Positions 34,141 to 44,314 of a stretch of DNA of 64,000 nucleotides are shown in pieces. The position numbers and the translations under genes were made by a program. This DNA is from CAWHQZ01 sp963831645. GTDB taxonomy: Bacteria > Pseudomonadota > Alphaproteobacteria > Rhizobiales > Aestuariivirgaceae. Positions within the stretch are counted from its first letter, which is position 1. Every line of letters starts with the position of its first letter. The notes beneath the pieces are model-generated. The model did no database searches. It saw only the letters and a list, made by a program, of their open reading frames with translations, and was not told where the DNA came from. The DNA is taken from the NCBI GenBank assembly GCA_963831645.1, contig CAWHQZ010000017.1:186001-250000 (forward strand), in the 5' to 3' direction.

Positions 34141-35206
34141 TCATTCCGCCGATGCTGCCGCGGCCTGCGGCAGCGGCCGCCGGATGTGGTAGCTCGGATC
34201 TTCGAGCTGCCTGACCAAGGCAGGGACGAAGTCGCGATAGGTGGACCAGAGACCCTGATAGGCGGGTGGACATTGGTCCTTGATCATCTCGTGCAGCCGC
34301 GGCAGCTGGTGGAACGGCACCATCGGGAACATGTGGTGTTCGATGTGGTAGTTCATGTTCATGTACAGGAACTGGCCCATCGGGTTGGTGATGAAGGTGC
34401 GGGTGTTTTGCCGGTGGTCGCGGATGTTTTCGCGCAGGCCGGCATGCTGGGTGATGTTGAAGACCTGCGCCACGAACCCGCCGTAGAAGCGTGGCGTCAC
34501 GATCAGCAACGCCGGCAGCAGGCGTGCCGAAATAGAAGCACGCCGCGACGGTGGTCGCCATGACCAGGACGAACGCTCGCGACGACCACACGACCTTGCC
34601 GCGCTCACCCTCGGGAATGAAATGGGCCCCGTCGCCGCCGACATGTCCGGTGGCATTGCCGAAGATGTTCTTGAGCTGCGTCCAGCCGGATTTGAGGAAG
34701 AACAGGTCAAGGAAGATCTTGGCGATGTCGGGCGGCGCCATGACGGCGATTTCGGGATCGCGTCCCACGAGCAGCGTATCGGTGTGGTGCCGGGTGTGGC
34801 TCCAGCGCCAGTAATAGCCTTCGTGCAGGGTCATGAAGCCGTTGAGGTGGTACAATATTTCGTTGAGCCAGCGGGTCCTGAACGGCGTGCCGTGCGACAG
34901 CTCGTGGGCGTGGTGGTCGGACATCGAATACATGACGCCGTAGACAGCGAAGAACGGCACGCACCACCACGTTCCCCAGGCGCCGACGGCGCCGGCTCCC
35001 GATCCCAGGAGCAGCGCCAGCCAGATGCCGAAGTGGCGCAGGCCGAGACCGTCGGAGCGGCGCATCAGCTGTTTCAGTTTCTTCCTGTCGACCTTGGCGG
35101 AGAACCACTCCGCCTCGACCTCGCCCTCGAATGCTTCCTTGGTAAGCGAGGTTGCGTTGCCCGCAGCGCCATTTAGTGAATAGTCTCTCGCCGGAACTCT
35201 GGCCAT
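34141..35206 (-). CDS. Membrane fatty acid desaturase family protein (frameshifted)
   Basis: A di-iron membrane enzyme with three histidine boxes: HHAHELSHG, HTRHHTDT and HIEHHMFP. Hydrophobic segments surround the boxes. The frame shifts near 34515-34530, between AACFYFGTPA and LPALLIVTPRFYGGFVAQV; repaired, it is about 354 residues. Desaturases and alkane- or beta-carotene-type hydroxylases share these boxes, so the substrate is not certain. It leads an operon with the Tat reductase and DUF6064 protein. Confidence 0.83.
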
Positions 35207-35304
35207 TTTCTTCCCTTCGGCCTCCGGCGCGAATCTATGCCTGGAGGCATCCGATTGGAAGAAGCAGGCGCCGCCTATCGCGCACGATCATCTGCTGTGT
35301 TTGG

Positions 35305-35691
35305 CTACCACGCCTGAACATCCAATCCGGCGATGTCGGAAAAATCTTTGGGGTTCAATGTCACAAGTTTTGCGCGATGCACCAGTGCCTGCGCCGCAAT
35401 CATGCGGTCCAGCAATTTCCGTCGCGAGTAGCCTGCACGCTCGACGATGGCGCCATAGGCTGCTGCCGCAGCGTCGTCGAAAGCCAATGCCGGAATGGCG
35501 GCCAGCAGGGTATCGAGCCGGGCCCTGCGGATGTGAGCATGAGCGGGATCGCGGTAGACGCCACCTTCAAGCTCTACGCGTGTAACGATCGACAGGACGA
35601 TGGCGTCGCCCAGCGTGCCTACCTTAGCTGTAACGACAGGGTCCCCGTCGCGCAAATGGATCGCGACATCGGTGTCGATGAGAAAGGCCAT
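35305..35691 (-). CDS. vapC: VapC-type PIN-domain ribonuclease toxin
   Basis: A 128-residue PIN-domain protein. The acidic metal-binding residues are visible in FLIDTDVAIHL (Asp), TRVELEGG (Glu) and LDRMIAAQA (Asp). VapC toxins cleave tRNA or rRNA to stop translation. It lies 4 nt after the antitoxin gene. It is full-length with no frameshift, so the module is probably functional. Confidence 0.9.
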   Translation of the reverse strand: MAFLIDTDVAIHLRDGDPVVTAKVGTLGDAIVLSIVTRVELEGGVYRDPAHAHIRRARLDTLLAAIPALAFDDAAAAAYGAIVERAGYSRRKLLDRMIAAQALVHRAKLVTLNPKDFSDIAGLDVQAW

Positions 35692-35695
35692 TTCG

Positions 35696-35935
35696 TCATA
35701 GCCCTTCGCGTTCTGGGAGGTCTTCGTCGTCGCGTATCTCGATTGCTGGGGGTGCCGGGAGGGCGCGCAGACGCGCGACCATTTCGGGAATGGAGATCGC
35801 GGCGGGGTAGATCGTCATGACATCCCCGGAGCGTACGATCGTAAGCTCCACATCTAGGCCGAATGCGACGTCTTTCGGCAAGCGGATTGCTTCGCTATTG
35901 CCGCTGCGGAATGTCCGGGTACGCACGATGGTCAT
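35696..35935 (-). CDS. vapB: VapB-type AbrB/SpoVT antitoxin
   Basis: A 79-residue antitoxin with an N-terminal AbrB/MazE swapped-hairpin domain: TRTFRSGNSEAIRLPKDVAF. It is followed by an acidic C-terminal tail (IEIRDDEDLPERE) that would bind the PIN toxin. ATG 35935 is 16 nt from a GTGTATACAC palindrome, the expected autorepression site. Confidence 0.9.
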   Translation of the reverse strand: MTIVRTRTFRSGNSEAIRLPKDVAFGLDVELTIVRSGDVMTIYPAAISIPEMVARLRALPAPPAIEIRDDEDLPEREGL

Positions 35936-35951
35936 GGCTGATTTCCTCGAT

Positions 35952-35969
35952 GTGTATACACGTATATAC
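35952..35969. promoter_or_regulatory. Probable VapB operator
   Basis: The perfect palindrome GTGTATACAC (35952-35961) is followed directly by a second palindrome GTATATAC (35962-35969). The pair lies just upstream of vapB in an AT-rich pocket within GC-rich DNA, typical of an autoregulated toxin-antitoxin promoter. Confidence 0.6.
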
Positions 35970-36011
35970 TACACCAGTCGCCGACATGCAATGCTCCCCG
36001 CTGATTTTGGT

Positions 36012-37226
36012 CTATGCGGCGAGCAGCGACTTCAAGCCGGTCGTTGCATCGGTCAGCGCGGCGGGGTCGGGCTTGGCGCGCTTGGCGATCAGCATCTCGA
36101 CCAGGCGGATGTCCCGCGCAATGATGTTGCCGCGCCCCAGCCCGCTGGCGCATACGAGGCTGCCCTCGCAGTCGAACTCGAATTCGATGAACGCGCCGTC
36201 CTTCAGCTGCCGTGTCGCCGTCCGGCCTCCGTTGCCCGGCAGCCCGGCGATCTGCAGCGACAGCTCGTACTGGTCCGACCAGAACCAGGGCACTGCCTCG
36301 AACCGGCGATTGCCTCCGAGCATGTTCTCGGCCGCGACTGCGGCCTGGTCCGCCGCGGCGCGCCAGGCCTCGAGCCGGATGCGCCGGTGATCGTAGAGGG
36401 AATGGGGGAAGGAGCAGCAGTCGCCCGCGGCGAAGATATCGGCATCGCTGGTCCTGAGATGGGCATCGCAGGCAATGCCGTTTTCGATGGCGAGCCCCGC
36501 GGCTTCGGCAATCGCTGTTTCGGGCGCCGCGCCGATGCCGGCGATGAGGATGTCGCAGGCGAACTTCCTGCCGTCCTCCAGGAGAACCGCGTCGGACGTC
36601 ACGCGGTCGATGCTCGCGCCGGTGATGATGGTCACGCCCGCCGCGGCATGCCGCTCGGCGACCGCACCGGCGATGGCCGCGCACACCCCGCGCATCAGGA
36701 TACGCGGCAAGGCCTCGATCACCGTCACGGAACATCCGCGCGTGCTTGCGCTTGCTGCGAGCTCGAGGCCGATGAAACCGCCGCCGATGACCACGACACG
36801 GCGCCCCGGCTTGAGGTCCGCGTGGAGCGCTCTCGAATCGCCGAGGTCGCGCAACGTCCGCGCGTGTTCGGCAAGGGGAAACCTTCTGGCGCGCGCGCCC
36901 GTCGCCAGCAACAGCCGCTGATAGGGCAGGCGCCGGCCGTCCGCCAGGACCACGGCCTTTTCGTCGCGCTCGATCTCGACGGCCGCGGCGCCGGGGACGA
37001 AGGTCGCGCCGAGCGAGGCCAGCATGAACTCATCGAGGATGAACACGGGGTCTGGAGGCGCCTCGGCGGTAATTGCGGATTTCGACAGCGGCGGCCGGTC
37101 ATAGGGGGCCAGCGCCTCCTCGCCGATGAGAGTGATCGGCTCCTTCCAGCCGTGCTCGCGCAATGCCAGGACGGCGCGTGCACCGGCCTTGCCTGCCCCT
37201 GCGATCACCATCCCGGGCAATGACAT
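36012..37226 (-). CDS. FAD-dependent ferredoxin/rubredoxin reductase-type oxidoreductase
   Basis: A 404-residue flavoprotein of the pyridine-nucleotide-disulfide family, ferredoxin-reductase subgroup. It has an FAD-binding VIAGAGKAGARAV at the N-terminus, an LSK segment in YDRPPLSKSAIT, an NAD-binding VVVIGGGFIGLELAA, a second FAD motif in SDADIFAAGDCCSF, and a C-terminal reductase domain. Such proteins pass electrons from NADH to a ferredoxin for an oxygenase. No ferredoxin or Rieske oxygenase is adjacent. The 219 nt upstream, to DUF305, hold no gene. Confidence 0.9.
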   Translation of the reverse strand: MSLPGMVIAGAGKAGARAVLALREHGWKEPITLIGEEALAPYDRPPLSKSAITAEAPPDPVFILDEFMLASLGATFVPGAAAVEIERDEKAVVLADGRRLPYQRLLLATGARARRFPLAEHARTLRDLGDSRALHADLKPGRRVVVIGGGFIGLELAASASTRGCSVTVIEALPRILMRGVCAAIAGAVAERHAAAGVTIITGASIDRVTSDAVLLEDGRKFACDILIAGIGAAPETAIAEAAGLAIENGIACDAHLRTSDADIFAAGDCCSFPHSLYDHRRIRLEAWRAAADQAAVAAENMLGGNRRFEAVPWFWSDQYELSLQIAGLPGNGGRTATRQLKDGAFIEFEFDCEGSLVCASGLGRGNIIARDIRLVEMLIAKRAKPDPAALTDATTGLKSLLAA

Positions 37227-37445
37227 GGTTCAGTCCAATTCGCTGCACCGCGCGCGAGAGCGGATGCCACTACGGATCCTTTCGCACGTTATATCTGACA
37301 GACATCGCCAGAAGAAAGAACCATCTCGAGGATGAATTCCCGTGGTGGTGCTTCCGGGAACTTCCGGGGGCTGCGCCGGTTATGGTAGGATGGAATCGAT
37401 GCGGGGCAGGCGTCGGGGTTCAGGCAGGACAGAAAGGAGATGCAT

Positions 37446-37781
37446 ATGAAGCACAGCCCAATTATCTACTCGGCGGCCCTTGTCTCGATGATTTTTATCC
37501 CCGGACCTTCTTCCGCCGAGGACGACGCGGGCAGGGCGTACATCGAGGCTCACAAGCGAATGATGGCGGGCATGGAGATGGAACATGTCGGCGATCCGGA
37601 CAAGGACTTCGTCATGATGATGATTCCGCACCATCAGGGCGCCATCGACATGGCGAAAGTCCAGCTCCAATACGGCAAAGACCCCGTATTGCGCGAGCTG
37701 GCGGCGAAGATCATCGCAGATCAGGAAAGAGAAATCGCCGAGATGAAACAATGGCAGTCCGAGCGCTCGTCGGCGCAATAG
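37446..37781 (+). CDS. DUF305 family periplasmic protein
   Basis: A 111-residue secreted protein with an N-terminal signal (SPIIYSAALVSMIFIPGPSSAE). The DUF305 core has MMAGMEMEH, DFVMMMIPHHQGAIDMAK and a C-terminal AAKIIADQEREIAEMKQWQ. The Met/His-rich motifs suggest metal (often copper) binding in the periplasm. ATG 37446 follows AAAGGAGA at good spacing. Confidence 0.85.
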   Translation: MKHSPIIYSAALVSMIFIPGPSSAEDDAGRAYIEAHKRMMAGMEMEHVGDPDKDFVMMMIPHHQGAIDMAKVQLQYGKDPVLRELAAKIIADQEREIAEMKQWQSERSSAQ

Positions 37782-37847
37782 CACCCTGCCAGAAGTAGAA
37801 CTCAAAGTAGCGGCTATCGCTCGGCCCGGTAAGTCGGACCTTGGAGA

Positions 37848-38242
37848 TTGGCACGGGTGCTGGCGTCCGGCGGCTTTCCCCAAAAGGCGCCGCCGTTGCT
37901 TGCCAAGGCTGTCGGGTACGCAGCCGCCGCAAAGCTCTCGGCGCTGGGCGAGCTCTCCGACGATGTACCATGGCCACGCCCGCTCAAATTCGGGATCTCG
38001 TCGAGCGCGGCATCGTGCCGTCGCAGGCCGCAACTGTGCTGGCCTTCTTGCGGCCGGCAAATGGCGCAGCGTTCGAAGCCGAAGCCGAGGACCTGCTTCA
38101 GGCAACGGCCCGCGTCCTGACGGCATGCACGGATGCGGCAAAGGGGCAGACTTGCTCGTCCACCCGGATTTGAGGAATCTCCACCGCCACAATGACGCGG
38201 TCCTCGTTTCGAGCACCAGATGTCGCGTAGTCGAACAGAGGG
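37848..38242 (+). pseudogene. Decayed ORF of unknown family
   Basis: Two or three + strand frames give protein-like pieces: LASGGFPQKAPPLLAKAVGY, AAAKLSALGELSDDVP, then MATPAQIRDLVERGIV, FEAEAEDLLQATARVLTA and a tail ADLLVHPDLRNLHRHNDA. They look like one alanine-rich helical protein broken by shifts near 37970 and 38140. I do not recognise the family. The rest of the 460 nt between DUF305 and the aldolase stop shows nothing else. Confidence 0.4.
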
Positions 38243-39013
38243 TCACGCCGAGGCTTTAGCCTCTAAAGCCAACGAAAACATCTGACGAAGGCCTATGTTT
38301 AACGCGCCGAGATCCTCGCCGACGGAAATGAGACTGGCACCGAGCGCCCTCGCAAATCCCACGGCCTCCGCATCGCCCGCCGGCATCCCGATGAACTTGC
38401 CCGCTTTCGTTCCAGCTTCAGCAATGTGCACGGCATCTTTGCGGTCTTCATTGGATGCAACGTACTGCCCGCGGCCCCTCGTGAGGGACAGATCATAAGG
38501 CCCCATGAACAGACCATCGACGGTTGGTAAGGCAACGATCCTCGCCACGTCATTGAGCGCGCCCGGCGTCTCGATCATGATCAGGCAGCGCGTTCGCTTG
38601 TTCTCGGCAAGTACAAAATCGGATGGCGTATCGCCATAGGCCAGGGAACGCGGCGAACCCATGCCGCGTAAGCCGAGTTTGGGATACTTCGCGAAAGCTG
38701 AACCCGATCGCGCGTGATCGAGATCGCGCACCTGCGGAAGAATGACCGCATCGGCTCCGGCATCGAGCGCCTGCTGAATCGGCACCCGGTCAGGCGAGGC
38801 GACCCTCACAAAGGCATCGAGGCCGAGCGAATGAGCAAGCGCCATCAATCTGTCGGCTGATTCAGCATTGATTGTTCCATGTTCGAGATCGATGAGGACA
38901 GTGTCGTAGCCGATGGCCTTGGCCATCTCGACCGCCCAGTGAAATGGGCTGGTTATCCAGATGCCAATTGCCGGTCGCGGTATGCGCTTTCTGGCTTCTT
39001 CAGCGTTTCTCAT
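38243..39013 (-). CDS. HpcH/HpaI aldolase family protein
   Basis: A 256-residue class II pyruvate aldolase-type enzyme. Conserved features are TVLIDLEHGTINAE (catalytic His region), DAVILPQVRDLDHAR, IMIETPGALNDV (metal-binding Glu) and DGLFMGPYDLSLTRG (metal-binding Asp). Family members cleave 4-hydroxy-2-oxoacids or 2-keto-3-deoxy sugar acids to pyruvate plus an aldehyde. ATG 39013 is chosen after GAGGAAA; a TTG 6 nt upstream is possible. It is the last gene of the 38-49 kb run and the main clue that the run is catabolic. Confidence 0.88.
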   Translation of the reverse strand: MRNAEEARKRIPRPAIGIWITSPFHWAVEMAKAIGYDTVLIDLEHGTINAESADRLMALAHSLGLDAFVRVASPDRVPIQQALDAGADAVILPQVRDLDHARSGSAFAKYPKLGLRGMGSPRSLAYGDTPSDFVLAENKRTRCLIMIETPGALNDVARIVALPTVDGLFMGPYDLSLTRGRGQYVASNEDRKDAVHIAEAGTKAGKFIGMPAGDAEAVGFARALGASLISVGEDLGALNIGLRQMFSLALEAKASA

Positions 39014-39025
39014 CTCCAACTTTCC

Positions 39026-41098
39026 TCAGTTAGGCGATTCGAGACCCAGCTCGGTTCGCTTCTGCACGGCCCAGGCTTGAATGACTGCGATCGACCGCGA
39101 TCGCGAGTGCGGCGACGCATAGGCCGGCGACAAGACCGTTTCCCGCATCGAGCCATGTCAGCGCGATCATGATCTCCTGGCCAAGACCGCGCGCTCCGGC
39201 TAGGGCGGCGACAATCACCATCGACATCGCCATCATGACCGTTTGATTGAGGCCAAGAAGGATTTCCGGAACGGCCAGAGGAAGTTCCACGCCTATGAGC
39301 CGCTGAAAACGCGTCGTGCCCATGCTGACGGCCGCCTCGACAGTCTGCCGCTGGTACGCTGCGCAGGCCATGTTCGGTGTAGCGAGCCGCAGGGACTATG
39401 GCGTAGAGCACGATCGCCACAAGGGCGGTGAACTCGCCGACGAGGAAAACCATGATCGCCGGTATGAGGAAGACGAAAATCGGCATCGTCTGCAGCGTGT
39501 CCCAGACCGGCCGCAAGATGGCGGACAACCGATTGCTGAGCGCCGCACCGATGCCGATCATCACGCCGAGGACGAAGGACAAGAGCACTCCCGCCGCGCA
39601 GATTTGCAGCGTGACCATGGAGGACTCCCACAGGCCGCTGACGGCAGGCAGCAGGAGGCCGAGAAGCATCACCGCTGCGACGCCGGCGCCGCCGACCTGA
39701 AAGGCGGCGAGCACTGCGATGATGCACACCACAAGCCACGGAAGCCCGGTCACTCCGTAGAGATAGAAGAGGCTTAGACAGAGCCGCGGCGATGCCGGCG
39801 CGCCAGCCGCGCCAAAGCCCGGTGATGGTGCTGGTAACCGCGAATGCAACGACGACAAGCGCAACCGCTATAGGGGTCAGATCGAATCCCCATGTAGCGG
39901 TTCGCACCGATCCGAGAAGGCCGACCTTGAGGGGCAGAAGAATGTAAAGAAGAACGGCATTTTTGATCGCTTCAGTCAGTGGGTAAAAGCGTATGGTGAA
40001 CCACTCGACGGCGACATCCAGATAGGGAGCGGGATTGAGACGAGCGCTCTGTTGCACGCTGAAGAATCGAGGATCGAGAAACCCAACCAGGGTGATGATG
40101 GTGGCGCCTGCCGCCGAAAGTAGCCACACCATCCTCACGATTCGCGATGATGAGCGACTGCCGCCAGAAAAGCCCGCGGCTGGTCCGGTCGAGTATCATA
40201 GCGATCAAGGCAAGGACGAGGCCGGCAACGATACTGTCGCCGAACTGAGCCCGCTTCATGGTGAGGATGATCTCCCAGCCGATATCGGGTGAGCCGCCGA
40301 GGATCGAGGAAATGACCGCCATGCTGAGCACGGCCATGATGGTCTGGTTTACACCAAGAAGAATGCCCGGGAGCGCAGTCGGCAGCAGTATGTGGAAGAG
40401 AAGCTGGCGATCGGTTGCGCCGCTCATCCGACCAGCCTCGACGATCGCTGCTGGAATGCGTTCGATGGCGACGCACACATTACGCGCCATTGGCGGGACG
40501 GCATATATCGCGCTCGCGACGACGCCGACGACCGGGCCGAGGCCGAAGAAGGCAAGCATCGGGATGAGATAGGCAAAGGTCGGAACGGTCTGCATGACAT
40601 CGAGAATGGGTTCAACCGCCCGCCGTACTCCCCGGTAGCGTTGCATCAGAATGCCTGTGAGAAGGCCGAGCAGGACAGCGAGAGGCACCGCTACGCCGAC
40701 CAGGGAGAGTGTGACTGCGGCCTTTGCCCATAGTCCGACCGCCGCGATGTAGAGTAAGTCCTACTGCATTGAAGATGGCGACCCGCCAGCCGGCAGCTGT
40801 CCATCCGGCGGCGGCAACAAGCAGCACAGTCGCCGGCCAGGGAATCCAAAGAAGGACCGCGCGGAGCCAAAGTATCGGATACGTCGAGAGCAAACCCGAT
40901 AGCCTGAAACAGTCCGCCAAAGCTTTCGGCAACGATCGACACCGCCGCTTTCATCCAGTCGGCCAAGGGCAAGGCGATCGCCGTTGGCGGAGTCTGAATC
41001 CATGTCAACTCGCCGCGCAGCAGCATGAGGAGAGCTATGGCGCTGGCCGCGACAGCCCAAAGCATCAAGTTGACGGGCACAGAGCGCGAAAGTGTCAT
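39026..41098 (-). pseudogene. Betaine/proline-type ABC permease, tandem (double-length), many frameshifts
   Basis: ProW-like permease segments lie in all three minus frames. The first half has PLAVLLGLLTGILMQRYRG, TVPTFAYLIPMLAFFGLG and LPGILLGVNQTIMAVLSMAV. The second half repeats the theme with VLLSFVLGVMIGIGAALSN, TMPIFVFLIPAIMVFLVGE and PEILLGLNQTVMMAMSMVIV. At least five shifts are needed (near 40940, 40740, 40140, 39780, 39375 and 39065). Repaired, the gene would encode about 690 residues, two permease domains in one chain. It ends 12 nt before the aldolase start and overlaps the ATPase end. Confidence 0.7.
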
Positions 41099-42162
41099 CC
41101 CCTGCCTACACCTGCGAGTGCCCTGAGAAGTATTTCGCGTGACAGATCGCCCATGACACGGCGGTTCTTGCCGAGAACAACCAGACGAAGGTCGCGGTCG
41201 ACAAAACGTTTGATGAGCTCGTCGAGGACAACAGTGGCCTCGACTTCGCCATCGTAGTTACCGCGCGCCGCTTCCGGCACGGCGATGTCACCGGCCGTCA
41301 ACACATGGCCGCGCGGCACATCGCGCGTGAAGGCGGCGACATAGGAATCCGCAGGAGCGAGGATCAGGCGGGCCGGCCGGTCGACCTGGACAAACTCACC
41401 GTCGCGCATGATCGCCACCCGGTCGGCAATCTTCACGGCTTCCAGAAAATCATGCGTTATGAAGACAATCGTTTTGCGGAGCGAGCGCTGCAGGGCCAGG
41501 AACTCATCCTGCATCTGGCGGCGGATCAAGGGATCGAGCGCGCTGAAAGGTTCGTCAAGCAGCCAGATCTCAGGGTTTGCCGCGAGACTGCGGGCAATCC
41601 CGACCCGCTGCTGCTGACCGCCCGACAATTCGCGCGGGTAGTTTTTCTCGCGACCCTTGAGTCCTACAAGCTCGATGACCTCCATGGCGCGCCGCTCGCA
41701 TGCGTTGCGCGGCAGGCTCTGGACACGCAGGGGATAAGCTACGTTGTCGAGCACCGTGAGGTGGGGCAGGAGGCCAAAGTGCTGGAACACCATTGACATC
41801 TTGCGGCGGCGAATCTCGATCAGCGCCTGCGCGGATTTCCTGAGGATGTCATCGCCGTCAATGAGAATTTCACCCGCAGTCGGTTCGACCAGTCGTGCGA
41901 TGCATCGGATGAGGGTCGATTTGCCGGAACCGGAAAGACCCATGATGACAAAGTTTTCGCCCGCCGCGACATCGAAGCCGATGTTGCGGACGGCGGCGAT
42001 GTGATCCGGAAGGGCGGGCAGCCCGGCTCTTGCGGCAACGATCGCCTGGCTGGGGTTTCGCCCAAAGATCTTCCATAGGCCTCGGCAGGACAGTTTTGGG
42101 CCGCCGGAGTCTTGCGACTCCGGCGGCGCTGACACCGGCGATGGTTTGCTCAGGGCAACCAA
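41095..42162 (-). CDS. Betaine/proline-type ABC importer ATP-binding protein (ProV-like)
   Basis: A quaternary-amine-type ABC ATPase. Homology begins at LSCRGLWKIFGRNPSQAI, then Walker A GLSGSGKST, KMSMVFQHFGLLPH, signature LSGGQQQRVGIARSL, Walker B IWLLDEPFSALDP, and a C-terminal regulatory CBS-like region. The start is uncertain: TTG 42162, CTG 42153 and GTG 42135 lie before a 12-bp hairpin, and CTG 42093 lies after it. Conserved sequence starts only after the hairpin. It sits between the binding protein and the tandem permease. Confidence 0.85.
   Translation of the reverse strand: MVALSKPSPVSAPPESQDSGGPKLSCRGLWKIFGRNPSQAIVAARAGLPALPDHIAAVRNIGFDVAAGENFVIMGLSGSGKSTLIRCIARLVEPTAGEILIDGDDILRKSAQALIEIRRRKMSMVFQHFGLLPHLTVLDNVAYPLRVQSLPRNACERRAMEVIELVGLKGREKNYPRELSGGQQQRVGIARSLAANPEIWLLDEPFSALDPLIRRQMQDEFLALQRSLRKTIVFITHDFLEAVKIADRVAIMRDGEFVQVDRPARLILAPADSYVAAFTRDVPRGHVLTAGDIAVPEAARGNYDGEVEATVVLDELIKRFVDRDLRLVVLGKNRRVMGDLSREILLRALAGVGRG
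42100..42127. other. Perfect 12-bp stem hairpin between binding protein and ATPase genes
   Basis: GCCGCCGGAGTC and GACTCCGGCGGC flank a four-base loop, GCAA on the transcribed (minus) side, a GNRA tetraloop. It lies 50 nt downstream of the binding-protein stop. No T-run follows, so it is more likely an mRNA 3' stabiliser or attenuator than a simple terminator. Confidence 0.8.
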
Positions 42163-42176
42163 GGCGCGTGGGTTGG

Positions 42177-43163
42177 CTATTTCGAGGCGCCGTCGACCCA
42201 CGGACGCCACTTGGCTTCGTTGGCATCCACCCAGGATTTGGCCACCGCCTCGAGCGACTCCTTGTCGACATCGATACGTTTGATTAGCGGTGCCTTGTTC
42301 CGTCATTGGAAAGTGTGAAGGCGCTGAGCATCTTTGCCGCGGCCGGCCATTTTTCGGCAAAGCCTGCCGTCGACACTTTCACAATATTGGGACGCGGCTG
42401 ATAGCAATCCATCTTCTTGTCGGCGATCGGACCCCAGGCCGGATCCGATTCGCAGGCCGGATCCCAGTCCGGCAGTTCGACTGCCCGCATCTCGTAGTCG
42501 GTGAACACCCAATGCGGTTCGTAGAACATGACCAGCAAAGGCTGCTGGCGTGCGAAGGCTGATTTCACTTCCGCGATTATGGAACCTTCGCCACCGGCTG
42601 GAATGGCCACCAGATCGAGCCCGAATGCATCGATCCACTGCTTGCTCTCAGGGGTCCACTCTTCCGGAAAATCGACGAGGCGGCCCTTCGGCGCCGTCTC
42701 CGCGGTCTGGAAAAGGCTGGCGCAGGATTTCAGAGCCGTCCATGCCGGAAGACCGGGGCAATCCTTTTCGATATAGGTAGGATAGTACCACGCCTCGCGG
42801 CCCTCCAGACCAAGCTTGCCGAGATCGGCAATCTTGCCTTGCGCCTTGAGGTCGTCATAGGCTTTTCGCTGGGTCACCAACCATTGCTCCATCTGAACTT
42901 GGAGCGAACCGTCGCCAAGACCCTGCCACGCGGGCGCCTGCGCCGTCGTCACATACTCGACTTTATAGCCCATACGGGTGAGCAACTCACCCGCGATATG
43001 GTTTGTCAGATGATTGCCCGGTCCAGTCGAGAAGCACCAGCTTGATCGGATCGTTTGATTCCGGTGCGGCGGCACGGCTCTGATTGGGTGAACCCGATAA
43101 CGTGAGGATGCCCGCAAAAAGAGCTGCACTCACGATCTTCTTCAACCGATATTTGTTAGACAT
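42177..43163 (-). CDS. Betaine/proline-type ABC substrate-binding protein (ProX/OpuAC-like, two frameshifts)
   Basis: An OpuAC-family periplasmic binding protein. The signal peptide (YRLKKIVSAALFAGILTLSG) follows ATG 43163 with GGAGGAAAG upstream. The mature start IKLVLLDWTG shifts near 43016-43020 to NHLTNHIAGELLTRMGYKV; the middle has EAWYYPTYIEKDCPGLPAW. A second shift near 42293 leads to a C-terminus LIKRIDVDKESLEAVAKSW ending WVDGASK. Repaired length is about 329 residues. Aromatic residues typical of cation-pi boxes are present, but the ligand is not certain. Confidence 0.82.
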
Positions 43164-43204
43164 GCTTCTTTCCTCCACTCGTTGATGACGTGGAACGCGA
43201 AATA

Positions 43205-44314
43205 TCAGCTTCGGATATCAGGCGGGCGTTCCGGGCCGCTGGCATCCCGAGACGATGATCCTCCCATCGATTTTCCGTTTCTGCTCAGACGCGCCAGCCA
43301 TTCCGGCTTCGTGCTGACTTCCCGGTTCACGATTGACCGCGGCGCGCGCCCGGCGAGGAAATCCAGGGCCGCGCCGACGGCCTCCCTTCCGCAACCGGCA
43401 TAGAGCTCGTCCGACCAGCAGAGCGAATGCGGTGTAAGGAGCACATTGTCCAGGCCGACAAGCGGACTTGACTGCGGTAACGGCTCTTCCTCGAACACGT
43501 CGAGTGCTGCGCCGGCGATGCGCTTGCCTCGCAGAGCGTTGATCAGCGCGGGCTGATCAACCGGTCGCGCCACGGGACGTGTTGACGAGATAGGCAGTCG
43601 GCTTCATCAGCGCGATATGCGCGGCATCGACAAGTGGCGCGTCTCCTTCGTCAACGGACAATTGACGGAAAGGATGTCGGCACGCGCGAAGACCTCATCG
43701 AGCGACACGAGCTCCACCCCAAGCTCCATTGCGCCGCGAGCATCGGCGTAGGGGTCATAAGCGATGAAGCTGCATCTCGAGCGGACGCATGACGCGGAAG
43801 AGATCCGTTGCGATGTTGCCGAGGCCGATCGATGCGAGTGTCTGCCCGGTAAGGCCGATGCCGGTAAGCTCGGCGGCCCGCGCCCAGCCATCGCGGCCCT
43901 TTCGCGCGCAGCTCCGATTTGCAGGTGAAGTTTCGTAACGAGCGCGAGGATAAGCGTCATGATCGCGACCGCCATCGGACGGCGCACCCCGGTTGGCGTG
44001 TTGATCACCGCCACGCCGTTGGCTGTGGCTGCGGGAAGATCGATATGGTCAATTCCGGCGCCGAACTGAGCGATCAGTCCGAGCCGTCTGTTCGGATGAA
44101 AGCTTTCCGGCGTCACGCGCGCCCCGGAGAGAATGAGGACGTCGACGTCACTAATCTGCTGCGGCGTTATGGACGGGCGCGCCTCGAGAAAGCGAAACTT
44201 GATCGAGGGATTGCGGGCAAGCGGAGTGAAATCAAAGCCCGGATAGGCCGGCGAACCGTCGGGCTTGAGGAAGTCGCCGCTGGCAGCGACGTTGATCGAA
44301 TGCATTCTAGTCAT
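43205..44314 (-). pseudogene. D-isomer-specific 2-hydroxyacid dehydrogenase (several frameshifts)
   Basis: An NAD-dependent 2-hydroxyacid dehydrogenase in pieces: FGAGIDHIDLPAATANGVAV and TPTGVRRPMA, then an altered-frame GLTGQTLASIGLGNIATDLF (NAD-binding), ADILSVNCPLTKETRHL, and a C-terminal IAGAALDVFEEEPLP plus LTPHSLCWSDELY. At least three or four shifts lie between 43560 and 43900. The start is ATG 44314, overlapping the upstream ATPase stop (ATGA). Family enzymes reduce 2-ketoacids to D-hydroxyacids or the reverse, fitting an aldolase-linked pathway. Confidence 0.7.

Noticed and set aside
37380..38246. A 288-codon minus frame over DUF305 and the decayed ORF
   Set aside because: Antisense to DUF305, which has a signal peptide and Shine-Dalgarno; no domain is recognisable.
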